From the NCBI GenBank assembly GCA_910578455.1, contig CAJTQA010000015.1, positions 1 through 61,013 on the forward strand: a stretch of 61,013 bases of DNA, read 5' to 3'. Shown here piece after piece: positions 54,370-61,013 of this stretch. Under the pieces are notes generated by a model, which had not been told where the DNA came from, made no database searches, and saw only the letters and a program-made list of their open reading frames with translations. A program made the position numbers and the translations under genes. The first letter of the stretch is position 1, and the number at the start of each line of letters is the position of its first letter. Origin of the DNA: an uncultured Dorea sp. (GTDB taxonomy: Bacteria; Bacillota; Clostridia; Lachnospirales; Lachnospiraceae).

Positions 54370-54747
54370 CTAACTTGAATAATTTTCAAGGAAACCATAT
54401 AGTTCTTCCTGGTTTTCAATATATTTCCCGTTGGCAAGCTCTTCCCTTATCTTTTCCGGCAGCTCGTCGCACAGGATGTCTGTATATTCATAAGCGGTCT
54501 TCTTGTCGCTCAGAAAAACGACCACATATCCGTTTACATTTTTCAGATAGAAACACTGCTCCTTCAGGGCATGTCCGTCCGCTGCTACTGATTCTTCCGC
54601 CTGGGCTTTTTCCATCTCCTCCGCCGCGGCAATCCTGGCCTCCGCCCTCTGCCTGCCCAGCCGGTAGCTGTACTGCCACGCGCAGGTAATCAGGAGAGCC
54701 AGGATAAAGATGCCGGAAAGGAATCCGATTCCGTATTTGTTTCTCAT
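54370..54747 (-). CDS. Membrane-anchored protein with BofC-like C-terminus
   Basis: The 125-residue protein has one N-terminal membrane helix (IGFLSGIFILALLITCAWQY), an Ala/Glu-rich stalk and a C-terminal part (YLKNVNGYVVVFLSDKKTAY, LPEKIREELANGKYIENQEE) resembling the C-terminal domain of BofC, recalled from memory. It lies between the flippase and DUF896 genes. Function unknown. Confidence 0.72.
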   Translation of the reverse strand: MRNKYGIGFLSGIFILALLITCAWQYSYRLGRQRAEARIAAAEEMEKAQAEESVAADGHALKEQCFYLKNVNGYVVVFLSDKKTAYEYTDILCDELPEKIREELANGKYIENQEELYGFLENYSS

Positions 54748-54810
54748 AAAGCCAACTCCTTTTTTCTATAAGTATTGGCAGTTTTGGGAAACTTATGCAA
54801 TCTCTTTCTA

Positions 54811-56460
54811 TTACCGGAACAGACGTACCTTTCTGCATACCTTTGCAAGCAGCCTTCCCTTTGGCATCTCCGCCATCTCCTCCTCACTGACGCCGCCCAG
54901 CAGCACAAGCGCCGCGCCGTATGCGGCAACAGCTATGAGTATTGCCACAAGCGTCGCCGGCTTCTGGCCGATCAGCAGGCGGAAAAGGGAGTACGCTCCC
55001 AGGGAAAGCGCTCCCATAATAGCTGATGCAAGGAGCGGTATGAGAAACGTCTTCTTCTGCTCCTGTATGTAACCCACCTTCTGCCGCAGCGCATGGGAAT
55101 TTAACATGGACGCCGTGGCAGAAAATACAATCTTGCTCACCACCACGCCATAAATGCCCCACTGAAACACAACCATCATGACAAACAGCGACACAATATG
55201 GACTACAAGGGAGATTGAGGCGCTCTTTACCGGAACCATCATGTTATCAAGCCCCTGGTGGACGGCATTTGTAACCGTGGAAAGGCAGTAAAAGATAACG
55301 GAAACCGCCCCGATCTGCAGCATCTTTGCAGACACGTCATTGTTCTCGGTAAAGAAGATCAGGTCCAGGATCGGCTTTGCCAGCACGAACAGCCCGACTG
55401 CGCTTGGGATGGCGATCATCATATTGAACCTTACAAACAGGGAGATCTTGCTGTTTACCTGCCTCCTGTTTCCGGATTTTGCAGTTGCCACAAGGCTCGG
55501 AACCAAAGATGCGCCCAGGGCATTGGAAAATGCCAGGGGAACATTGATGATGGTGTCATACTTTCCGCTTAAGATTCCCAAAAGTCCGGCATAATCGCTT
55601 TCCGCATGCCCCTGGGCGGACATGATGGTGCCAAACATGGCATTGTCAATGACGCCGCTTAAATTATATACTGTCGAGCTTAGAAGGACGGGGGCAATGG
55701 TAAATAGAAGCGCACGGAAAATATGCTCGTAGCTCTCCCTCCTCCGCGTGCGGTCCCTGCGCCGCTGCCGCTTCATGACCCTCTGGTACGCCGCAAAGAC
55801 GAACATCAAAAACAGAAGCGCGAACACTGCCCCAGCCACAGTTCCCAGCGTTCCGCCTACCGCAGCCATGGCAAGCGAATAATTCTCTCCCTTTTTTGCC
55901 GCCTTCGCCAGTTTCAGCAGGAAGTAAGCGCCCATGATGCTGACGGCGGCATTGACAATCTGCTCCAGCACCTGGGAAAAGGCAGTCGGTATCATGGACT
56001 TGTTCCCCTGGAAAAATCCCCGGAACACGCCCAGGACGGCGACCACCAGGATACAGGGCGCCAGCACTCTCAGGGCATAGGCACTGAGGCTCATCTTCAT
56101 GATGTGGGAGGCGATGATATCCGCGCCGAAAAAGATCAGAAGAGCTGCGCTGCCCCCCACCGTAAAGGCGAAAGAGAGGGCGATCCTGAATACTTTATGT
56201 GCATTTCTGTACTGACCCACCGCATTCCGCGCCGAGACAAGCTTGGACACCGCCAGCGGAAGGCTGTAGGAGGTCAGCGTCAGCGCGATCGCATAGATCT
56301 GGAATGCCACGCCGTAATATCCCATCCCCTTATCCCCCAGTATGTTTACAAGGGGAACCCGGTACACCGCCCCGATGATCTTCGTGATGACCCCGGCGGC
56401 GGCAAGGACGGAGCCTTGTACTAAAAATGACTTATCTCCGTTTTTCTTAACTTTAGCCAT
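54811..56460 (-). CDS. MOP-type flippase, SpoVB-like
   Basis: The 549-residue membrane protein has about 14 helices and begins KKNGDKSFLVQGSVLAAAGV with IIGAVYRVPLVNILGDKGMG, the signature of the polysaccharide flippase family that includes SpoVB and related lipid II or sugar-lipid carriers. A cytoplasmic Arg-rich loop (RVMKRQRRRDRTRRRESYE) is notable. It follows ybeY by 13 bases in the transcription direction. SpoVB is needed for spore cortex, but the exact role here is unproven. Confidence 0.85.
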   Translation of the reverse strand: MAKVKKNGDKSFLVQGSVLAAAGVITKIIGAVYRVPLVNILGDKGMGYYGVAFQIYAIALTLTSYSLPLAVSKLVSARNAVGQYRNAHKVFRIALSFAFTVGGSAALLIFFGADIIASHIMKMSLSAYALRVLAPCILVVAVLGVFRGFFQGNKSMIPTAFSQVLEQIVNAAVSIMGAYFLLKLAKAAKKGENYSLAMAAVGGTLGTVAGAVFALLFLMFVFAAYQRVMKRQRRRDRTRRRESYEHIFRALLFTIAPVLLSSTVYNLSGVIDNAMFGTIMSAQGHAESDYAGLLGILSGKYDTIINVPLAFSNALGASLVPSLVATAKSGNRRQVNSKISLFVRFNMMIAIPSAVGLFVLAKPILDLIFFTENNDVSAKMLQIGAVSVIFYCLSTVTNAVHQGLDNMMVPVKSASISLVVHIVSLFVMMVVFQWGIYGVVVSKIVFSATASMLNSHALRQKVGYIQEQKKTFLIPLLASAIMGALSLGAYSLFRLLIGQKPATLVAILIAVAAYGAALVLLGGVSEEEMAEMPKGRLLAKVCRKVRLFR

Positions 56461-56473
56461 ATTTCACTCCATT

Positions 56474-56968
56474 TTACCGCAAAATCTCTAATTTCTCCAA
56501 AATTTCCTCCTGCATCCGCTCCATCTCAATGCGCTCCTCTTCTTCCTCGTGGTCGTAGCCCATAAGGTGCAGCATGGAATGCGTGATCAGAAAAGAAAAT
56601 TCTCTCATTATGCTGTGCCCGAATTCCTCCGCCTGGGAAACCACCTTTTCTTTGGAAATCACGATGTCTCCTAAAATCAGCTCTCCTGTCTCCGGATGGA
56701 AATATTCGTCCGCACTTTCAAGGAACTCAAAATCCCCCGCTTTTTCAAACTCTGCCATGGGAAATGACAGAACGTCCGTCGCTTTTCCGATTCCCCGGAA
56801 CTCCTCATTCATCCGGCGGATATCCTCGTTCATCGTCAGCAGGAGATTCACCTCTGCCTCATAAGGGCAGCCGGCATAGTCAAGCGACGCCTCAATCACG
56901 GCGCTGGCGAGCTCTTTGTTTCTTAAGGGGAGGGAAAGCTCCCCTTCGTCTTCAAAATACAGTGTCAT
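56474..56968 (-). CDS. ybeY: rRNA maturation endoribonuclease YbeY
   Basis: The 164-residue metalloprotein has the zinc motif ITHSMLHLMGYDHEEEEE (HxxxHxxxxxH). It helps mature 16S rRNA 3' ends. The start overlaps the end of phoH by four bases, the order typical of Firmicutes. Confidence 0.94.
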   Translation of the reverse strand: MTLYFEDEGELSLPLRNKELASAVIEASLDYAGCPYEAEVNLLLTMNEDIRRMNEEFRGIGKATDVLSFPMAEFEKAGDFEFLESADEYFHPETGELILGDIVISKEKVVSQAEEFGHSIMREFSFLITHSMLHLMGYDHEEEEERIEMERMQEEILEKLEILR

Positions 56969-57960
56969 GGCCTTTTCCTCTGCTTTCTTCCCTTCCCTTT
57001 TGCGCCGGCGCTCTCATATGCCTCGTATGCCTTTACGATCTTCTGGACAAGCGGGTGGCGCACTACGTCTTTGTTCGACAGCCTGCATATGCTGATATCC
57101 TCTATCTGCTTTACTACATTTACCGCAACGTCAAGGCCGGAGACCTGCCCGGCCGGAAGGTCCTTTTGCGTCTCATCCCCGGTTACCACCACCTTCGAGC
57201 CGAAACCGATCCTCGTGAGAAACATCTTCATCTGCGCCGGGGTGGTGTTCTGCGCTTCGTCCAGTATGATAAAAGCATTGTCAAGGGTGCGCCCGCGCAT
57301 ATAGGCAAGAGGCGCAACCTCGATAAGCCCTTTCTCCGAATTCTTCTGAAAGCTCTCCGCTCCCATGATCTGGTAAAGGGCGTCATAAAGCGGGCGCAGA
57401 TAAGGGTCGATCTTGCTTTGCAGATCCCCTGGCAAAAAGCCCAGTTTCTCCCCCGCCTCAATGGCAGGGCGGGTCAGGATGATCCTTCCCACCTCGCCCT
57501 GCTTGAATGCAGTAATCGCCATTGCCATGGCAAGGTATGTCTTTCCCGTCCCGGCAGGGCCGATGCCGAACACGATCATCTGCCTGCGGATTGCGTCCAC
57601 ATATTTTTTCTGCCCAAGCGTCTTCGGCTTAATAGGCTTTCCCGCAAGGGTATGGCAGATAATATCCCTGTCGATCTCAAGGATATCCCCGTCGCAGTCC
57701 TCCATGACCAGGGACAGCACATAATCCACATTCTGCTCCTGTATTGTATTTCCTCTCTTTGATAATTCCGTCAGCTGTGAAAGCGCGCTCTTTGCTTTTT
57801 CAACATTCCTGCCCTCTCCGATGACTTTCATGCTCTCTCCCCTGGCAATAAGCGTGACATGGAGGGCGCGCTCTATCTTTTTCGCATATGCGTCAAGCTG
57901 GCCAAATATATTGCTCTCATGTCCTGCCGGAATCTCAATGACTGTTTCCATCATTCCCAT
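56965..57960 (-). CDS. phoH: PhoH family ATPase
   Basis: The 331-residue protein has an N-terminal KH-like region and a P-loop ATPase domain with GIGPAGTGKTYLAMAMA and LDEAQNTTPAQMKMFLTRIG. The function is thought to involve RNA. It overlaps yqfD by 26 bases and is followed by ybeY. The ATG at 57960 has caggag upstream. Confidence 0.93.
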   Translation of the reverse strand: MGMMETVIEIPAGHESNIFGQLDAYAKKIERALHVTLIARGESMKVIGEGRNVEKAKSALSQLTELSKRGNTIQEQNVDYVLSLVMEDCDGDILEIDRDIICHTLAGKPIKPKTLGQKKYVDAIRRQMIVFGIGPAGTGKTYLAMAMAITAFKQGEVGRIILTRPAIEAGEKLGFLPGDLQSKIDPYLRPLYDALYQIMGAESFQKNSEKGLIEVAPLAYMRGRTLDNAFIILDEAQNTTPAQMKMFLTRIGFGSKVVVTGDETQKDLPAGQVSGLDVAVNVVKQIEDISICRLSNKDVVRHPLVQKIVKAYEAYESAGAKGKGRKQRKRP

Positions 57961-59221
57961 CTGGCTGTTCTCCTGTCTCTTCCTTTTCTTTCGGATCCGG
58001 GATTTTGATTAATTCCGATTTCTTCTCCGTACCAACCGGCATCCGGACCGTCAAACGCCCTTTTGCCTCCGATGTCTTTGACCCTGTGTATATTTTAACA
58101 TTATTCTCAATAATTTCTACCCCTTTTTTCTCCAAATCTTCACAGTAACTTACAAATCTTTGTGTGAGGATCTGCTGAATCTCCTCCTGGCTGTAGGGTT
58201 CTTCGTGAGCTATATAGGGAACTGCTTTTCGCTCTCCCCAGTAGACGGGGAAATAAAAGTTGTCAAACAGCCTGAGCTGCCACTGTTCCCCGGTCATTGT
58301 AAAATGCTCATACTGATTCTTTATCCCGCCCAGGGCCACCCTCACCTTCCCGATCTTCAGGTAATGCTCCTGTTTTACGATTCCCGGCTCTTCCTTGCGG
58401 ATATAGGTATTCTCACAGGAATCCTTGTATTTCAGCACGGTTTTCCCTGTCAGGTCGGCGTCGGATATCTGGTACTGATACCCCACGGTCTCCCCTGCGT
58501 CGTTGTTTACCGGAACCTGGCCGGATACCAGGACATCTCCTTTTTTCACTTTTTTCCCGATTTTCGCCTGCAAAAGCCCTTTCCTGACAATGGCGTCTTC
58601 AAGGGTGCAGTCTCTGTCCGCCACAATATCCACAGGAGTCTTTACCGGTTCGTCCTCCTCTTTATAAGCCGTCGTTTCGGCGGAATCCTCATTTTCCTTG
58701 ACCTGAATGATCAGCCTCGTGCCTCTGATGGATGCAGAGACCCATATGATATCGTCATATTCCTTCCGGATATCCTTTACGATCCGCTGGCAGTCCACTT
58801 CAGACTTTGCCATGCCGTTTTTTACGGACTTTGTCGCAAGAAATTCAAGGAGCGTCTCGTCGGTCCGGGTCAGGTTGCCCGTAATGTCAATGTTCCAGAT
58901 ATACCGCGACATTCCAAAGATCAGAAAAACACAGCAAAAAACCCCGACGAAAAAAAGTTTCCTTTTCCGGTACTGGTATAAATAAAAAGGAAGACCGGAC
59001 TTTCTTACAATCGTGACTTTTGTTCCCGTCTTCCTGATAATCGGTTTTAACCGCCTGAATCCGCTGATTGGAATATTCATCTCGTAAGCGCCGGAAACTG
59101 CCCGAAGCCCCCACAGATAAATGCCTTTGTGGCGGCAGGCGTTCAAGAACCTCTCTGTAGAATACCCCGTAATGCGGATGCAAAGATACCCTCTCATATA
59201 GCAGATAAGCCGTGACAGCAA
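57935..59221 (-). CDS. yqfD: Sporulation protein YqfD
   Basis: The 428-residue protein has an N-terminal soluble region, one membrane helix (LFFVGVFCCVFLIFGMSRYI) and a large outside domain with IWNIDITGNLTRTDETLLEF. YqfD is a mother-cell sporulation protein in Bacillus and clostridia. It lies just downstream of yqfC, 13 bases away. Confidence 0.9.
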   Translation of the reverse strand: MLSRLICYMRGYLCIRITGYSTERFLNACRHKGIYLWGLRAVSGAYEMNIPISGFRRLKPIIRKTGTKVTIVRKSGLPFYLYQYRKRKLFFVGVFCCVFLIFGMSRYIWNIDITGNLTRTDETLLEFLATKSVKNGMAKSEVDCQRIVKDIRKEYDDIIWVSASIRGTRLIIQVKENEDSAETTAYKEEDEPVKTPVDIVADRDCTLEDAIVRKGLLQAKIGKKVKKGDVLVSGQVPVNNDAGETVGYQYQISDADLTGKTVLKYKDSCENTYIRKEEPGIVKQEHYLKIGKVRVALGGIKNQYEHFTMTGEQWQLRLFDNFYFPVYWGERKAVPYIAHEEPYSQEEIQQILTQRFVSYCEDLEKKGVEIIENNVKIYTGSKTSEAKGRLTVRMPVGTEKKSELIKIPDPKEKEETGEQPDGNDGNSH

Positions 59222-59234
59222 TGTTTCCTTCCCC

Positions 59235-59534
59235 CTATTTCACATATTCCACCGATACGATGCATCCGGTAATCTTCATCTCGTCATTGGTATAGTAATC
59301 TACTTTCAGACTGTTCCCCACTACCTTTATCTGCCCGTCTTTTGTGTGGATACGCACCAGGATGTCTGTGTATTCTATGATTCCTCTGTAATTTTCGATG
59401 ATCAGCTCCATCTGGCCGATCATTGTCAGCATGGGGATTCCAAGCACCACATCCTTGGGAAGTTCCGACAGCTCTGATATTCTATTTTTAAGGGAATGCA
59501 TATCTCCCTCTGATGCCTGTCTTTTTGCTCTCAT
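59235..59534 (-). CDS. yqfC: Sporulation protein YqfC
   Basis: The product, about 99 residues, matches YqfC in its middle (LPKDVVLGIPMLTMIGQMEL, ENYRGIIEYTD) and end. The start is uncertain: ATG 59534 has no ribosome binding site and follows the T run of a hairpin, whereas ATG 59501 (MHSLKNRISE) has gagggaga upstream and gives an 88-residue protein, close to the usual size. It is the first gene of yqfC-yqfD-phoH-ybeY. Confidence 0.85.
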   Translation of the reverse strand: MRAKRQASEGDMHSLKNRISELSELPKDVVLGIPMLTMIGQMELIIENYRGIIEYTDILVRIHTKDGQIKVVGNSLKVDYYTNDEMKITGCIVSVEYVK

Positions 59535-59580
59535 AAAAACGCCATTCACAGATTTTATTGTAATTTATGTGAATGGCGTT
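59533..59580 (-). terminator. Terminator-like hairpin at the yqfC start
   Basis: A perfect 13-base inverted repeat (59568-59580 with 59538-59550) has a 17-base loop. On the minus strand the second arm is followed by TTTTTATG, where ATG is the first possible yqfC start. It can end transcription from the PH-domain gene upstream, or act as an attenuator for yqfC. Confidence 0.7.
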
Positions 59581-59601
59581 CACAATATGACTAAACAGGA
59601 A

Positions 59602-60012
59602 TTAAATCATGAACTGAATTCTCTTGTTAATCCTCATCAGCTCTTTCACAAAAGCGTCATTGTCCTTCAATGACACAAACACTGCGTTCCGCCCGCGGAT
59701 CTCAATGCCTACCCGGTCTTCGGAAGCCGCAAAAGCTGCCGAGAATCCTTTCACTTTTTTTATGCGCGTGATATCCTTTGGCGACAGCACTTTCTGCAGG
59801 AATCCAAACTGTATCACAATTTCCTTTTTCGTAACCGTGACCCTGTTATTAAATAACGTCGGAATCAGGATCAGATCCAGGACGACCAGCATCAAAATTC
59901 CTACTCCCACCGTCACGGATATGCCCGCATAGATTGCAGACGCAATCTCAATCCCGTTAATGACCGCGATCAGAGCGCACCACCATACCGAAACCTTTCC
60001 CTCGAATGTCAT
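59602..60012 (-). CDS. Membrane protein with bacterial PH-like domain
   Basis: The 136-residue protein has two N-terminal hydrophobic helices (WWCALIAVINGIEIASAIYA, VGILMLVVLDLILIPTLF) and a C-terminal strand-rich domain (TVTKKEIVIQFGFLQKVLSP, VGIEIRGRNAVFVSLKDN) like bacterial PH domains (bPH type). It follows the flotillin pseudogene. Function unknown. Confidence 0.75.
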   Translation of the reverse strand: MTFEGKVSVWWCALIAVINGIEIASAIYAGISVTVGVGILMLVVLDLILIPTLFNNRVTVTKKEIVIQFGFLQKVLSPKDITRIKKVKGFSAAFAASEDRVGIEIRGRNAVFVSLKDNDAFVKELMRINKRIQFMI

Positions 60013-60013
60013 A

Positions 60014-60907
60014 TTAAACCTCCATATTATCTAAATTTACCCCATTTTCTGGATTATTCATCCCTTCAGCGTCCTTCGCCCGCTGAACGTCATTTGCCGC
60101 CTTCATGCCGAGAAATCCGGACAAAACGGACTGAAGGTCAACTCCTGTGGACTCCTTAAGGCCGTCTGTCACCTGGGTAAGGGTTCCCACAATATCTTTC
60201 ACAAGTTTTGAGGAATTGCCGTCCCCGTACATTGTAATCTTATCCACCTTTGCAAGAGGCTCGGCAATGTTCCTTGCAATCTCCGGCATAGCCTTAAAGC
60301 ACATCTCAAGGATGGCGGCTTCGCCCATCTGTTTCATGGCCTCGGCCTTTTGCTCGATACCTTCCGCCTCCGCAAGCCCCTTTGCCTTGGTTCCGCGTTC
60401 TCTTTCACCAGGTTGGCAAATTTCTGCCGGTCAGACACCATCTCCTCAAGATTCATCTTTCCTGCAATCTCACGCATATTTCTTCCAGCACTTCCCTGGA
60501 GACCTACGCGATATATTCTACCGGCTTGTTCAGGAAATTCTGTGCCGCCAGGGCCAGCCGGTCATTGTTGTCGCTGATCTTTACGTTTACGGCAGATTCA
60601 CACGTATATTGATGTAGTCAGCCGTGGGAACCGCGCTTGAAGTCTTAACATCAATAGGGATCAGCTGTAAATTCAGCTCATCTTTCTTCTCAAGAAACGG
60701 AATCTTGATTCCTGCTTTTCCAATCAGCACCTTTGGCTGTTTCCGCAAGCCTGAAATTATGTATGCTGTATCCGGCGATGCCTTTACATAACCTGTTATC
60801 AGAACAAGAACAACAATCAGAATTACTGCCATAACCGGAATAATAACTTCAATCATGCCCAAAATCATACCCATCATCTTACGCCCTCCTTTGAATTGCC
60901 GTGTCAT
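60014..60907 (-). pseudogene. Broken flotillin-like SPFH gene
   Basis: The 5' part (60907 to about 60590) encodes a membrane anchor and the start of a SPFH domain (SPDTAYIISGLRKQPKVLIG, VKTSSAVPTADYINIRV), then hits a frameshift. The next frame continues with VNVKISDNNDRLALAAQNFL and ends at a TAG; after another shift NMREIAGKMNLEEMVSDRQK and FANLVKENAEP follow. This joins straight to KGLAEAEGIEQKAEAMKQMG, so most of the coiled-coil repeat region is deleted. The rest runs to 60014. Intact relatives are flotillins that organise membrane domains. At least two frame breaks, a stop and a large deletion make it non-functional. Confidence 0.85.
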
Positions 60908-60910
60908 TTT

Positions 60911-60945
60911 ATACCATTATACTACATATCCGGACAGAATGGTAT
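60911..60945. repeat. Inverted repeat upstream of the flotillin pseudogene
   Basis: ataccatt (60911-60918) and aatggtat (60938-60945) flank a 19-base loop. On the minus strand a TATAAT (within TAGTATAATGG) lies in this area and may be the old flotillin promoter; I see no matching -35 box. Confidence 0.4.
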
Positions 60946-61013
60946 CATTTTACATGCGCGGGTCTTTGACAGTTAAATTTATAATAATGCCATTAAACCC
61001 CTTATAATATCTA

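Noticed and set aside
56764..57762. 332-residue open frame antisense to phoH/ybeY
   Set aside because: Overlaps two conserved genes and has no family features.
1..61013. CRISPR arrays, tRNA or rRNA genes, insertion sequences
   Set aside because: I looked for regularly spaced repeats, cloverleaf-like sequences and transposase motifs and saw none; small or diverged copies could be missed by eye.

Overview
The window looks like the chromosome of a Gram-positive, spore-forming anaerobe of the Clostridia, most likely a Lachnospiraceae member. The reasons are the order rplU-prp-rpmA-obgE, the presence of prp with an L27 leader peptide, a divergent lexA/yneA pair, the sporulation genes yqfC and yqfD, and several small families typical of this group (DUF378, DUF4250, DUF4321, DUF896). 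This is inference from gene content and order; no database was searched.

Positions 1-2,700 hold the tail of an unidentified gene, a 550-base non-coding stretch and a dTDP-sugar gene pair (rfbA, rfbB). Positions 2,750-16,140 are accessory. A secreted-type protein gene has a stop codon inside its signal peptide (2862-3758). It is followed by a tight run of seven same-strand genes (3814-15095): a 203-residue protein, five further unrecognised proteins (several very large) and a radical SAM/SPASM enzyme at the end. A decayed thioredoxin/BspA-repeat gene closes the region. The seven-gene run is the best candidate here for an undescribed system.

Positions 16,150-20,650 are a ribosome and housekeeping operon on the + strand: rplU with a likely L21 leader, prp, rpmA, obgE, yhbY, nadD, yqeK and rsfS. 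lexA (-) and a yneA-like LysM gene (+) diverge from a promoter region with well-matched LexA boxes. A tyrosine recombinase and a TtcA-like thiolase follow.

From 24,000 to the end nearly everything is on the minus strand. Reading in the direction of transcription, the blocks are: yqfC-yqfD-phoH-ybeY and a SpoVB-like flippase; miaB, mutS, mutL, miaA; two flavoproteins and a PLP enzyme; the cell-shape operon radC-mreB-mreC-mreD-mrdA-minD-minE-rodA-mgsA-dacA, which lacks minC; and the yggS-sepF-ylmH-lspA-rluD block, which lacks divIVA. A broken flotillin gene sits at the right edge. mgsA has lysine where the catalytic aspartate is expected, and mreB is divergent in its phosphate-binding motif.
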